Positions 8,962 through 18,436 of a DNA stretch of 64,000 nucleotides are shown piece after piece. Under the pieces are notes generated by a model. That model was not told where the DNA came from. It did not search any database and saw only the letters and a list, made by a program, of their open reading frames with translations. Within the stretch, counting starts at the first letter, position 1. Each line of letters begins with the position of its first letter. The stretch is from SAR116 cluster bacterium AG-447-C21. GTDB taxonomy: Bacteria > Pseudomonadota > Alphaproteobacteria > Thalassobaculales > Thalassobaculaceae. The translations under genes and the position numbers were made by a program. The stretch lies in assembly GCA_003212315.1 (NCBI GenBank), contig QCQB01000009.1:1-64000 (forward strand), read 5' to 3'.

Positions 8962-10236
8962 TTATTTTTTTATAGCCCTCCAACCAATATCCCGACGGAA
9001 AAAGCCCTCAGGCCAATGCACTTTATCGACGGCGAGATAAGCATTGCGTTGTGCTAATGATATGTCCGCTCCGAGTGCTGTGACACCCAAAACGCGTCCC
9101 CCATCTGCTATAATTTGACCTTCACTTGAGCGCGTTGTTCCTGCATGGAATATTTTCATATTGTCATTGTCTTTTAATGTATCAATACCCCTAATTACTG
9201 ATCCCTTGGTGTAGTTGCCGGGATACCCTTTTGTCGCCATTACGACACAAACGGCCGACGCGCTATCCCATCTTAGATCGAAACTAGAAAGCTGGCCATC
9301 TACACACGCAACCAAAGCGGGCAGTAAATCACTTTTAAGCCTTAGAATGAGAACCTGTGTTTCGGGATCTCCAAAACGGGCGTTATATTCAATTAATTTT
9401 GGCCCGTTTGGGGTAATCATTAAACCGGCGTATAAAACTCCCTTATATGGATTTCCTTCCTCGGCCATGCCTTTTATGGTTGGTTGGATAAATTGCTCCA
9501 TAATAATTTCAGTCAAATTCTGGTCAATTACCGGAGCGGGCGAGTATGTCCCCATTCCGCCTGTATTTGGTCCTATATCGCCTTCACCAACGGCTTTATG
9601 ATCTTGAGCTGTGGCAAGTGGCACTGCCGTTTTTCCGTCAACTAACACATGAAAGCTGGCCTCTTCTCCGATTAGAAATTCTTCAATTACCACCTCATTT
9701 CCAGCTTCCCCAAAGGCTTTATCTCTCAGAGCGGCGATAACAGCTTTTTCGGCCTCGGCTTCAGTATGTGCGACAGTCACCCCTTTGCCGGCGGCTAATC
9801 CGTCAGCCTTGATCACTATTGGAGCTCCCTGGTGTCGAATATACGAAATGGCTTCATCGCAGGAAGTAAATCTGGCGTAGGCTGCCGTAGGAATATTGTG
9901 ACGCGTGCAGAATTCTTTTGTAAAACTTTTAGACCCTTCCAATTGCGCGGCTGCAGCTGAAGGCCCAAAAGCTTTTATCCCAGCTGAGCTCAAATCATCG
10001 ACTAAACCGCTAACAAGTGGTCCTTCGGGACCCACCACTACAAGATCAATTGATTTGTCGACGGAGAACTGGGTAATTTCTTGAATATCGTCAATATTCA
10101 AGGGTACGCAGATAGCATCTTCTTCGATGCCAGCATTTCCTGGAGCGCAGTATAAGGTATCACAAAGTGGCGAGGCCGAAATAGCCCAGCAAAGCGCGTG
10201 CTCTCTCGCACCTGATCCAACCACGAGAATTTTCAT
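8962..10236 (-). CDS. purD: Phosphoribosylamine-glycine ligase
   Basis: 424 residues, the usual length. Catalyses the second step of purine synthesis, joining 5-phosphoribosylamine and glycine with ATP. The N-terminal ILVVGSGAREHAL and VVGPEGPL loops bind the substrate. The ATP-grasp core shows IKADGLAAGKGV, EEFLIGEEAS, GPNTGGMGTYSPAP and EYNARFGDPETQ. ATG follows GGAG with 8 bases of spacing. It is a stand-alone gene, divergent from xseA. Confidence 0.97.
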   Translation of the reverse strand: MKILVVGSGAREHALCWAISASPLCDTLYCAPGNAGIEEDAICVPLNIDDIQEITQFSVDKSIDLVVVGPEGPLVSGLVDDLSSAGIKAFGPSAAAAQLEGSKSFTKEFCTRHNIPTAAYARFTSCDEAISYIRHQGAPIVIKADGLAAGKGVTVAHTEAEAEKAVIAALRDKAFGEAGNEVVIEEFLIGEEASFHVLVDGKTAVPLATAQDHKAVGEGDIGPNTGGMGTYSPAPVIDQNLTEIIMEQFIQPTIKGMAEEGNPYKGVLYAGLMITPNGPKLIEYNARFGDPETQVLILRLKSDLLPALVACVDGQLSSFDLRWDSASAVCVVMATKGYPGNYTKGSVIRGIDTLKDNDNMKIFHAGTTRSSEGQIIADGGRVLGVTALGADISLAQRNAYLAVDKVHWPEGFFRRDIGWRAIKK

Positions 10237-10288
10237 TTTTTTACTCCAAGTTCTTTCGAATTGATGTTTTCTAGATTAGATTGTTGTT

Positions 10289-11836
10289 ATGGAGGATAAA
10301 CTAGATCAACTTAACGATAACTTACCAGAGATATCTGTTAGTGAGTTATCAAATCAAGTTAAATTCACTGTTGAAACGGCGTTTGGTCGTGTGAGGGTGC
10401 GCGGCGAAATCTCCCGTCCAAAGAAAGCTGCATCAGGGCATCTTTATCTTACACTTAAAGACGATAGGTCTGTCATAGACGGTGTTTGCTGGAAAGGTAA
10501 TGCGCAGCGTCTAACTGTTCAACCGGAAGAGGGCATGGACGTAATCTGCACAGGGAAAATTACCACCTACCCTATGCAGTCTAAGTACCAGATGGTAATT
10601 GAGAAAATAGAATTAGCTGGCGAGGGCGCCTTATTAAAGCTCTTGGAAGAGCGGCGGAAAAAATTGGCTGATGAGGGCTTGTTTGACAGAGAAAAAAAAC
10701 AAGCACTTCCAAAGTTTCCAAAAATAATAGGTGTAGTGACTTCGCCTACAGGCTCCGTAATAAGAGATATTATTCACCGAATCGAAGATCGATTTCCATT
10801 GCGTGTGATTATTTGGCCTGTTCTAGTTCAAGGAAATAAAGCTGCGGAGCAGATTACTAAAGGGATAGAAGGATTCGAAAAATTAGGGGAAATAGATCCA
10901 TCGTTGGGGCCAGATGTTTTAATTGTGGCACGTGGAGGAGGGAGCCTGGAGGACCTTTGGCCATTTAATGAAGAGAATGTTGTTCGTGCAGTTTCCAATA
11001 GTACTATACCACTAATATCAGCCATAGGACATGAGACAGACACTACGTTAATTGATTTTGTGGCGGACGTCAGAGCTCCTACCCCGACTGCGGCAGCAGA
11101 ATTAGCGGTACCTGTTAGATCGGATCTTTTGTCTCGAGTGATCGAAAATGAAAGACGTCTATTAAGTTCTATCAACAGATCATTGAACGATTTTAAATTA
11201 AAACTAGAAGGTTTTTCGCGGGGGCTTGGCGACCCAGATCGAATTATCGAGGAAAGAGCGCAGAGGTTTGACTATTCTGAGCGCCGTCTCTTCTATCAGA
11301 TTAAAATATTTCTGGAGGGAAAAGAACACTTAGTTAGTCAGGTGGCCAACAGACTACCTGCTCCTGAAATACAAATAGAGAGAAAAGTCAGTCATTTAAG
11401 CATACAAAAAGAAAGATTAGAAAACTTTAGTCGTCGCCAATTTGAAACAATTAAAACTGAATATGACAATATTTCGAATAAATTTCATGTTAAACATATC
11501 AGCCAAAAACTTGAAAAATATCACTCGGACCTAGACCGTCTGATCAAGCGCAAAGAACAAGCCTTAGTAAGGTTACTGGAAAACTTTACTGTACAGCTTA
11601 CCAATACAGATCGTTTATTAGAAGCAAGTTCATTTCAAAGAACTCTTGATAGAGGATTTGTATTAGTTCGGGATGAGAAGGATATTCCAGTTTTTGAATC
11701 CAGTCGCTTGCACAATGATCAGTTAATTAAATTATCGTTTCAAGACGGTTCATCCAAAGCCCGCGTTATTAAGGAAGTAGCAGAAAAGCCACGACGAAAG
11801 CAACAGTCAGGTACCCAGCAAGAGTCTCTTTTTTGA
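10289..11836 (+). CDS. xseA: Exodeoxyribonuclease VII large subunit
   Basis: 515 residues. An N-terminal OB-fold (about 15-110, PEISVSELSNQVKFTVE and GEISRPK) precedes the catalytic domain with GVVTSPTGSVIRDI, ARGGGSLEDLWPFNEE and SAIGHETDTTLIDFVADVRAPTPTAAAE. A long coiled-coil region follows. Degrades single-stranded DNA to oligonucleotides with the small subunit XseB, which is not in the window. No clear ribosome site precedes ATG 10289. The stop overlaps the next start (TGATG), coupling it to the M23 gene. Confidence 0.95.
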   Translation: MEDKLDQLNDNLPEISVSELSNQVKFTVETAFGRVRVRGEISRPKKAASGHLYLTLKDDRSVIDGVCWKGNAQRLTVQPEEGMDVICTGKITTYPMQSKYQMVIEKIELAGEGALLKLLEERRKKLADEGLFDREKKQALPKFPKIIGVVTSPTGSVIRDIIHRIEDRFPLRVIIWPVLVQGNKAAEQITKGIEGFEKLGEIDPSLGPDVLIVARGGGSLEDLWPFNEENVVRAVSNSTIPLISAIGHETDTTLIDFVADVRAPTPTAAAELAVPVRSDLLSRVIENERRLLSSINRSLNDFKLKLEGFSRGLGDPDRIIEERAQRFDYSERRLFYQIKIFLEGKEHLVSQVANRLPAPEIQIERKVSHLSIQKERLENFSRRQFETIKTEYDNISNKFHVKHISQKLEKYHSDLDRLIKRKEQALVRLLENFTVQLTNTDRLLEASSFQRTLDRGFVLVRDEKDIPVFESSRLHNDQLIKLSFQDGSSKARVIKEVAEKPRRKQQSGTQQESLF

Positions 11837-12630
11837 TGCAGATATTCGTCATTTTTATTAGCCTTCTTTTTATTTCACCACTAGCTGCAGAAACTATTCT
11901 AGAGGGTAATTTCACGCAGGGTGGTTTGGTTTATGGCAAGACTAAGCCTGGAAATGTAATAAAATTAGAGAAACGTAAGTTACGGATCTCGTCCAGCGGG
12001 TCGTTTGTCTTTGGGTTTTCTCGCGATACCAAAAAACGATTACAATTAATGATTGATATGCCGAATGGATTATCTGAGACGCGTATTATTAACGTGGAGC
12101 CGCGAAAATATAGAATGCAGCGTATAAATGGGCTGCCCAAAAATATGATCAGTCCGCCGAAAAAGGTTCTCGAGCGAATAATTATTGAAAATAAGAAAAT
12201 CAAAAAAGTTAGAATGCGCGACAGCAACTTTTCCTTTTGGAAATCAGGGTTTGTATGGCCAGCTAAAGGCCGGATTTCTGGTGTTTATGGTTCGCAGAGG
12301 ATATTAAATGGTAGGCCCAAACAACCTCATTACGGGATTGATATAGCAGCGCCAAAAGGAAGCTTGGTGGTAGCCCCGACAGGTGGCGTTGTTGCTTTGG
12401 CAGAACCTGATTTATACTATTCTGGAGGTACGATAATTTTAGATCACGGTCATGGGCTGACTTCAGCTTTTCTGCATATGGACAAGTTATTTGTTGCGGT
12501 AGGTGATGTAGTATCTCAATCCCAGCCAATTGGAACAATTGGTTCTACGGGAAGATCGACAGGCCCACATCTTGATTGGAGGATTAACTGGTTTGAGAAA
12601 CGCATTGATCCTGGCCTATTAGTTGAATAG
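11836..12630 (+). CDS. Exported M23 (LytM-type) peptidase-like protein
   Basis: 264 residues. A signal peptide (residues 1-18, ending LAAE) sends it to the periplasm. After a beta-rich linker the LytM fold spans about 140-262. Zinc-site residues H165 and D169 are present in HYGIDIAAP, with H214 in FLHMD. The usual final HxH reads HLD at 245-247, so the third metal ligand is replaced by Asp; it may be weakly active or a regulatory, EnvC-like form. ATG 11836 overlaps the xseA stop; a TTG one codon upstream is possible. Likely role is cell-wall remodelling. Confidence 0.85.
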   Translation: MQIFVIFISLLFISPLAAETILEGNFTQGGLVYGKTKPGNVIKLEKRKLRISSSGSFVFGFSRDTKKRLQLMIDMPNGLSETRIINVEPRKYRMQRINGLPKNMISPPKKVLERIIIENKKIKKVRMRDSNFSFWKSGFVWPAKGRISGVYGSQRILNGRPKQPHYGIDIAAPKGSLVVAPTGGVVALAEPDLYYSGGTIILDHGHGLTSAFLHMDKLFVAVGDVVSQSQPIGTIGSTGRSTGPHLDWRINWFEKRIDPGLLVE

Positions 12631-12651
12631 TCATCCTATTAAAGAATAGTA

Positions 12652-13569
12652 TTATTTTCCCCACCGTCTATGTAACCAAAGCCATTGACTGGGCGTATCC
12701 CGTATCCAATTTTCAATGATTTGATTGGCGTTCAGCATTATTAATTCAGTGTCCCTGACAGTATCTCCAGAGTTGGGGAGTTGAATAGGAGGGTAAAATA
12801 TAACTCGAAAGGTCGCACCAGCAATACGTTCTACTCGTGCTGGTATTATAGGACATCTGTGTCTGAGTGCAAATGCCGCAAGAGCTGTTGTCGTTTTAGC
12901 TGGGCGTCCAAAGAAAGGTATAGTTATACCTTCATTCAATTTTTGATCGATCATAATTGCTAAGTGACCGCCATCTTTTAGCACGCGAGCCATTTTAATA
13001 GCTCCTTCCCGGCTCTTTGGGATAAGATATGGACTAAGCCTACCATGGGCTTTCCTTAAAACTTTTTCTGCTAGTGGAGAATTGAGTGCGCGGTAAACAA
13101 AATTCATACTAAGTCCATTTGGCTCAGCTAACATCGGAAGTAATTCCCAGTTTCCAAGGTGCGCCGAGAAAACGATGCCAGGAAGTTCATCGTCCCGCAT
13201 CGATTCGATATGTTCAACGCCAATGACTTCTACGCGTTTGTCAATACCGCTGACATCGAGGTTTTGGATATGGGGATATTCGCCAATAATGCGACCACAG
13301 TTTTCCCACATATCTCTTAAAACAATTTTAATCCTGCTTTCTGTCCACTCCGGAAAACAATTCCTTATATTAATCCGCGCCCGATTACTAACTGATAGAT
13401 GTGGTCCTAAATTTCGTGCTATAAAACCCATTAGCCCTGATGCAATGTCGATTGGTAATAATTTGAGTGTATTAATAATAACCCAAGCGACGACCCCTTC
13501 GAGTGGCCAAGTGCAAAACTTTTTGAACCATTTCGTGTTTAAATACTGTGATTTACTCTTATTGGCCAT
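12652..13569 (-). CDS. lpxL: Lipid A biosynthesis acyltransferase (LpxL/HtrB family)
   Basis: About 305 residues. Adds a secondary acyl chain to Kdo-lipid IVA at the inner membrane. The catalytic H(x4)E motif is clear in SAHLGNWELLP (H137 and E142), followed by FVYRALNSP, IDQKLNEGITIPFFGRPAKT and the C-terminal WLWLHRRWGK typical of the family. One N-terminal hydrophobic stretch anchors it. I start at ATG 13569, which overlaps the end of lpxK; an in-frame TTG at 13575 is the alternative and neither has a strong ribosome site. LpxL versus LpxM specificity cannot be told. Confidence 0.88.
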   Translation of the reverse strand: MANKSKSQYLNTKWFKKFCTWPLEGVVAWVIINTLKLLPIDIASGLMGFIARNLGPHLSVSNRARINIRNCFPEWTESRIKIVLRDMWENCGRIIGEYPHIQNLDVSGIDKRVEVIGVEHIESMRDDELPGIVFSAHLGNWELLPMLAEPNGLSMNFVYRALNSPLAEKVLRKAHGRLSPYLIPKSREGAIKMARVLKDGGHLAIMIDQKLNEGITIPFFGRPAKTTTALAAFALRHRCPIIPARVERIAGATFRVIFYPPIQLPNSGDTVRDTELIMLNANQIIENWIRDTPSQWLWLHRRWGK

Positions 13570-14533
13570 TTTCAAAAACTGAATCTAAGAGTTGCTGAAT
13601 TTCACCATCATCTTCCCACATAACAGTTATTCCGATGGGTTGGCATAGATGAGCCACACTTTTGGGTATTCTTTTCATATCTTTGTATGTTGTTACTAAA
13701 ATGGCATCAACCTGAGTGGCCTTTTCGTAGAGTCCACGAATTTCACTTTCTTTAAAGCGATAATGATCAGGGAAAGGAAAAAAGTCTACGATATTAAGGT
13801 TCATTTTTTCAAGCGTTTCAAGGAATTTAGTTGGTCTACCGATACCTGCAAATCCGATCACATGGTTGTTTGACAATTGTGTGCCTATTTCGTCAGGAAC
13901 AAGTGACGCTCGTAATAATGGTTTATCATTTGGTAAAAGTTCTATTATTGAGGGATTAGCTTCACCTACTAATACAATGATATCAGCTCTTTTCAATCCT
14001 GAATATATTGGTTCCCGCAGAGGCCCCGCAGGTATCAGGCGACCATTTCCAAATCCATAGGGGCCGTCGATTATTATGAAAGACAGAGTTTTAACCAAAC
14101 TAGTATTTTGAAAACCATCATCCATAATAACTATTTCGAAACCTGCTTTTTTAGCCGCGATAGCGCCGGCGGTTCTATTTCTGGAGACCCAGGTAGATCC
14201 TACTTCAGATAAAATTAGGGCTTCATCGCCCACTTCATAACTACTGTGTTCATCAGGGTTGACTTCAATGGGGCCTGCCGTATTTCCACCATAGCCGCGA
14301 GTCAAGAAACTAATATTATGTTTAACGCTTAATTTTCGTCCTATGGATAAGGCAATTGGTGTCTTGCCGGCACCACCACTTACAATATTTCCTATACATA
14401 AGACTGGTATATCGATTTTTGTCTTAGATTTGAGGGAGCGTTCCAAAAAACTAAAGTGTTTATACAGCTGTGCAAGCGGTTCGAGGAGTTTTGGAAGGAA
14501 ACCATCGGAATGCCAGAAACTGGGTGTCTTCAT
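13559..14533 (-). CDS. lpxK: Tetraacyldisaccharide 4'-kinase
   Basis: 324 residues. Phosphorylates the lipid A disaccharide at the 4' position at the inner membrane. The N-terminal SFWHSDGFLPKLLEPL and the P-loop GGAGKT at 53-58 are typical, with LTRGYGG, EVGDEALIL, IIMDDGFQN and FPFPDHYRF further along. An AAGGGG ribosome site precedes ATG. The gene overlaps the start of the LpxL-like gene and lies 11 bases after waaA, in a conserved lipid A/Kdo operon. Confidence 0.95.
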   Translation of the reverse strand: MKTPSFWHSDGFLPKLLEPLAQLYKHFSFLERSLKSKTKIDIPVLCIGNIVSGGAGKTPIALSIGRKLSVKHNISFLTRGYGGNTAGPIEVNPDEHSSYEVGDEALILSEVGSTWVSRNRTAGAIAAKKAGFEIVIMDDGFQNTSLVKTLSFIIIDGPYGFGNGRLIPAGPLREPIYSGLKRADIIVLVGEANPSIIELLPNDKPLLRASLVPDEIGTQLSNNHVIGFAGIGRPTKFLETLEKMNLNIVDFFPFPDHYRFKESEIRGLYEKATQVDAILVTTYKDMKRIPKSVAHLCQPIGITVMWEDDGEIQQLLDSVFENGQ

Positions 14534-14544
14534 TTTTATACCCC

Positions 14545-15813
14545 TTATCTTATGCTCTTGATAAAAGGCGTTATTGAATCAAAGACGCTCTCTAATATAG
14601 CGTCACCATTTTCTGCATATTCCTTAGCATTATTAGACAACATAGTTGCGAGTTCATTATCATTAAAAAGGTCTTCTAACAATTTAGCGAGATTTTCATT
14701 CGAATCGATTTGAAGAGCGGCTTTCGAACGTATCATCTCATCTGCTATTTCCTGGTTCTTTGACATTAAGGGGCCAAAAAAAATAGAACAATTAAAGTGA
14801 GCGGGTTCTATGGGGTTATGCCCTCCTACGGGAACTAACGATCCTGCGACAAAAACATATGGAGCAATATCAAAAAAAACAGACATTTCTCCCAAAGTAT
14901 CGGCAACGTAAAGATTAGTCTCTAGAGTTATCTCTTCATTTAAGGTCCTGCGAGATACACAAAGGCCATTTGCTTCCCCAAGTCTCTGAATACTGGACCC
15001 TCGCTTTGGGTGTCTTGGTATAATTATGGTCAACAAATCCGGAAATTGAGTCTGTAGTAGCTTTTGTGTTCTAATTACCGTCAGATCTTCGCCTTCATGC
15101 GTACTTGCAGCAAGCCATATTTTTCTGGTCCCGACTTGTTTGGATATTTCTACGACCGATTTTTTGTTCAAAGCCAATTTGGTTGCAGACCGTTTTAAGT
15201 TTCCGCCAACCTCGACACAAGGGGCCCCAAGATTTATGAAGCGGTGTGCTTGCTCAGAATTGGTGGCAATCACAAGATCTAAATTCCCAAATATTGAACG
15301 GGACATTTCTTCTGTCCACTGCCATCTAGCGTATGAGCGCTTAGAAAGTCTAGCATTAACTATGATTATAGGGATATTACGATTTTTAATTTGTTGAATT
15401 TGTGTCGGCCAAAATTCGGATTCCATGATTAGAACCAAATCTGGGCTCCAATGATTGAGAAAGGTTTGAACCCATGCAGGTCGGTCCAGAGGTGCAAATT
15501 GATGAATAACACGTTGAGGTAAACGAGAGTTTAATAGCTTAGCGGAGGTTAGGGTGCCTGTGGTTAGAAGAATTGTCATAGACGAGTTTATTTTCGTTAG
15601 TTTTTCGACTAATACGAGGGCGGCTATGCTCTCCCCTACGCTCGAGGCATGGAGCCATATGAGTTTTCCTGAAGGTCGAGCAATCCGCGTTTTGCCCCTT
15701 CTTTCGTCTGCTCGAGTAGGGTCTTCTTTCCCTAACCATCCACGAATTAGAAGTGTCAGCTCTATCACGGGTGTCCCGATAGTCATTACAATTCTGTAGA
15801 GAAATTGGATCAT
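14545..15813 (-). CDS. waaA: 3-deoxy-D-manno-octulosonic acid transferase
   Basis: 422 residues. Transfers Kdo from CMP-Kdo to lipid IVA. An N-terminal membrane anchor is followed by LIWLHASSVGES with the catalytic E61, LTTGTLTSAKLL, FAPLDRPAWVQTFLNHWSPDLVLIMESEFWP, and the CMP-binding half with LAASTHEGED, PRHPKRG and GGHNPIEPA. All of these match KdtA/WaaA. The start overlaps the stop of the upstream acyltransferase by four bases, so the operon is translationally coupled. Confidence 0.96.
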   Translation of the reverse strand: MIQFLYRIVMTIGTPVIELTLLIRGWLGKEDPTRADERRGKTRIARPSGKLIWLHASSVGESIAALVLVEKLTKINSSMTILLTTGTLTSAKLLNSRLPQRVIHQFAPLDRPAWVQTFLNHWSPDLVLIMESEFWPTQIQQIKNRNIPIIIVNARLSKRSYARWQWTEEMSRSIFGNLDLVIATNSEQAHRFINLGAPCVEVGGNLKRSATKLALNKKSVVEISKQVGTRKIWLAASTHEGEDLTVIRTQKLLQTQFPDLLTIIIPRHPKRGSSIQRLGEANGLCVSRRTLNEEITLETNLYVADTLGEMSVFFDIAPYVFVAGSLVPVGGHNPIEPAHFNCSIFFGPLMSKNQEIADEMIRSKAALQIDSNENLAKLLEDLFNDNELATMLSNNAKEYAENGDAILESVFDSITPFIKSIR

Positions 15814-16532
15814 GAAACGTCTTCGCTCTCCTCAGGCGGTATTACCGAGGCAGGTTGGATTGGTTTGTGTTTGAAATATAATTCACTCTCCTCGCTGACA
15901 TTGTTGAGCTCTTCCTCTACCTTGGCGCGCCAATACTCCTCCTGATTTTTGGAAAGTGTTTTTGAAATAAAGATAGGTTTTCCAAAAATGAAAACGCCTT
16001 TAGTAAAGGGATGGGCTAGGATCATACTGTCCCATGTTTTCAGCAATACTCTTTTTTTTGTATTCCAGGCGACGGGAATAATAGGAGTAGTGCTGAGCCG
16101 AGCCGCTGTTATAGTACCCTTCGCTAATCTCATTCGCGGTCCTCTAGGTCCGTCTGGGGTGATCCCGATTGAGTGACCATTACGGAGCTCTCTTAAAAGT
16201 TTTCTTAGGCCATCAGAACCATCTTTATTCGATGACCCGGCAACCGTTTTATATCCAAGGTGGCCAATCGCACGGCCAATCAATAAACCGTCTCTATGTG
16301 ATGATCGCAGTAAAGTTATGTTCTGGGAGTTGTCCCAGCCTGCGGTCATCGATAATATTCGGTTATGCCAGAAAATTAAAATTATAGGCTTGTTGTCATC
16401 TAATAGTCTTTTCGTAGCAAAAGGTATCTTTTTGTCCCAACGAATTGAGTGGGCTAATAATCTAATTAGAAATGCTATTAACCAGCTTCCTATTTTTTGG
16501 ATTGATTTGTTCTGCCTTAGTAATTTCCACAT
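15810..16532 (-). CDS. Lysophospholipid acyltransferase-like protein (DUF374)
   Basis: 240 residues. Acyltransferase fold of the DUF374/LPTAT type often found beside waaA in Alphaproteobacteria. FWHNRILSM carries the first conserved His, then LLRSSHRDGLLIGRAIGHLG and GITPDGPRGPRMRLAKGTI match the family blocks. One N-terminal hydrophobic segment anchors it to the inner membrane. Role is inferred as acylation of a lipid A or phospholipid precursor. It follows msbA by 9 bases and overlaps waaA by four, so it is co-transcribed with both. Confidence 0.85.
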   Translation of the reverse strand: MWKLLRQNKSIQKIGSWLIAFLIRLLAHSIRWDKKIPFATKRLLDDNKPIILIFWHNRILSMTAGWDNSQNITLLRSSHRDGLLIGRAIGHLGYKTVAGSSNKDGSDGLRKLLRELRNGHSIGITPDGPRGPRMRLAKGTITAARLSTTPIIPVAWNTKKRVLLKTWDSMILAHPFTKGVFIFGKPIFISKTLSKNQEEYWRAKVEEELNNVSEESELYFKHKPIQPASVIPPEESEDVS

Positions 16533-16541
16533 CTTAGAACA

Positions 16542-18347
16542 TTAACTTTTCATGTTCTGATTATCGAAAGGGATCTTATGATTAGTTTTAGAAAATTGTA
16601 TTTCATACAGTTTAGCATAAGCGCCATTAAGTTGAAGTAATTCCTCATGGTTCCCTGATTCAGCTATACGCCCTTCGTCAATAACATGTATTAAATCTGC
16701 CGATTGAATTGTTGATAGTCTGTGAGCAACTACTATCGTTGTTCTGTTTTGCATCAAGTTTGACAGAGCCTCTTGAACTGCTCTTTCAGACTTGGTGTCC
16801 AGTGATGATGTGGCCTCATCAAGAAGCAGTATAGGCGCATTTTTTAACATGGCTCTGGCGATTGCAATTCGCTGACGTTGCCCCCCTGATAGCTTGACAC
16901 CATTCTCTCCAATCATAGTGGAGTATCCATCGGGCAGTTCCATTATAAAATCATGAGCTGCCGCGTGGTTGGCGGCTTTTTGTATCTCTGGTAGAGCTGC
17001 TTCTTTGGTTCCATAAGCTATGTTTTCTTTGATAGTATCATTGAAGAGTGTTACGTCCTGACTCACAAGAGCCAGGTTTGATCTCAAAGAAGACATTGTT
17101 ATTTTTCTTATATCAGTGCCGTCGAGGGTAATTGTTCCTGAAGCTGGATCAAAAAATCGGCAAATTAAATTTAATATCGTCGTCTTTCCCGCGCCGGAGT
17201 GCCCAACCAAAGCTACGGTTTGTCCCTTTTTAATTGTGAGCGAGATCTTGTCTATTAAAGGTACATTTTCTAGGTATGAAAAACTTATATTTTCAAAAAT
17301 TATATTCCCTTTTGCTTCGTCGATCCTAAGCGCGTTGGGTTGGTCCACAATCTTTGGATGCACATCTAAAATCTTAAAAACTCTTTCAGTTGCAGCTAGG
17401 CCCTCCTGTAACTGTGCGTTTAAATTCACTAACTTTTTCACAGGGTCATATGCTAGCAGTAAAGCAGTTACAAACGAGAAGAAAGTACCAGTGGATCGTG
17501 TCCCCTCAATAACCTGCCAGCCTCCGTAGCAAATAACTATAACTATAGCTGTTCCGCCAAGGGTTTCCATTATTGGATAGGCGGCAGCTTTAGTGCGAGC
17601 GGCCCGAAATACTAGTTTGAAAACTTTTTCTATCAGAGTACTCGCCCGAGATTTTTCGTAATCTTCCATTCCGGCAGCTTTAACATGCCGAATTCCTGTA
17701 AATGTCTCATTTAACAATGTGGTAAACTGTCCAATTTCATTTTGAGTATTAGCAGAAACTTTTCGTATCTTTTTCCCTATCTTCACTAGTGGAAGAATGG
17801 CAGTCGGGAATGCAAAAAATGATGCTAATGTTAATAACCAGTCTTGATAAAACATAACCCCAATTAAAAAAATTAAAGTTAGGCTATCTCGACCGATTGC
17901 TGTGATGACGCCGGCAACTGTACCGCGCATTTTTTCTACATCGTTAATAAAGTGGGCTATTAATGCACCACTGGAATGATTGTGAAAAAATGATAGATCT
18001 CCATTTACAAGGTGGCCGAACATACTTTTCTGAAGATCTGCCAAAATCCGTTGTCCAACAAAACTCATGATTACGGTTTGCCCATAGGTAGCTAATCCTT
18101 TTGCGACAAATAAACTCATAACTATAGAGGCTGCAAAATAAAGGCTTTGTTTACTTTTAGCAGTAAAAACGTCGTCGAGAATTGTTTCCATCAGAAAAGC
18201 AAGGCCTGCAGTTGTCCCGGCTACTACCATCATCAGCGATAATGCAATGATTAGCCAACTAACATGCTTCCGAACATGCTCTATAAAGAGCCGTTTAATA
18301 AGTATTTTTGTTGTCGCAGGCTTTATATTGTTTGGATTGGTACTCAA
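16542..18347 (-). CDS. msbA: Lipid A export ABC transporter MsbA-like
   Basis: 601 residues: a half-transporter with six membrane helices (about 30-310) and a nucleotide-binding domain. Visible motifs are Walker A GHSGAGKTT, Q-loop LVSQDVTLFND, signature LSGGQRQR, Walker B LLLDEATS and switch VAHRLST. It flips core-lipid A across the inner membrane as a homodimer; this is inferred from operon position ahead of waaA and lpxK. The start is TTG (18347-18345) with GGGAGG 9 bases upstream. A multidrug role cannot be excluded by sequence alone. Confidence 0.87.
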   Translation of the reverse strand: MSTNPNNIKPATTKILIKRLFIEHVRKHVSWLIIALSLMMVVAGTTAGLAFLMETILDDVFTAKSKQSLYFAASIVMSLFVAKGLATYGQTVIMSFVGQRILADLQKSMFGHLVNGDLSFFHNHSSGALIAHFINDVEKMRGTVAGVITAIGRDSLTLIFLIGVMFYQDWLLTLASFFAFPTAILPLVKIGKKIRKVSANTQNEIGQFTTLLNETFTGIRHVKAAGMEDYEKSRASTLIEKVFKLVFRAARTKAAAYPIMETLGGTAIVIVICYGGWQVIEGTRSTGTFFSFVTALLLAYDPVKKLVNLNAQLQEGLAATERVFKILDVHPKIVDQPNALRIDEAKGNIIFENISFSYLENVPLIDKISLTIKKGQTVALVGHSGAGKTTILNLICRFFDPASGTITLDGTDIRKITMSSLRSNLALVSQDVTLFNDTIKENIAYGTKEAALPEIQKAANHAAAHDFIMELPDGYSTMIGENGVKLSGGQRQRIAIARAMLKNAPILLLDEATSSLDTKSERAVQEALSNLMQNRTTIVVAHRLSTIQSADLIHVIDEGRIAESGNHEELLQLNGAYAKLYEIQFSKTNHKIPFDNQNMKS

Positions 18348-18436
18348 TAAAAAGTGCCTCCCAAAAATAGCATTTATTTTTTATGTCAGCATGACACGAT
18401 TGGATAACGGTCGTGTATATAGCACAACAAACACAA

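Noticed and set aside
9215-9601. 128-codon open frame opposite purD
   Set aside because: Shadow of purD; no domain features.
12636-12649. CTATT-AAAG-AATAG hairpin between the converging M23 and LpxL-like genes
   Set aside because: Only five AU-rich pairs and no clean T-run, too weak to call a terminator.
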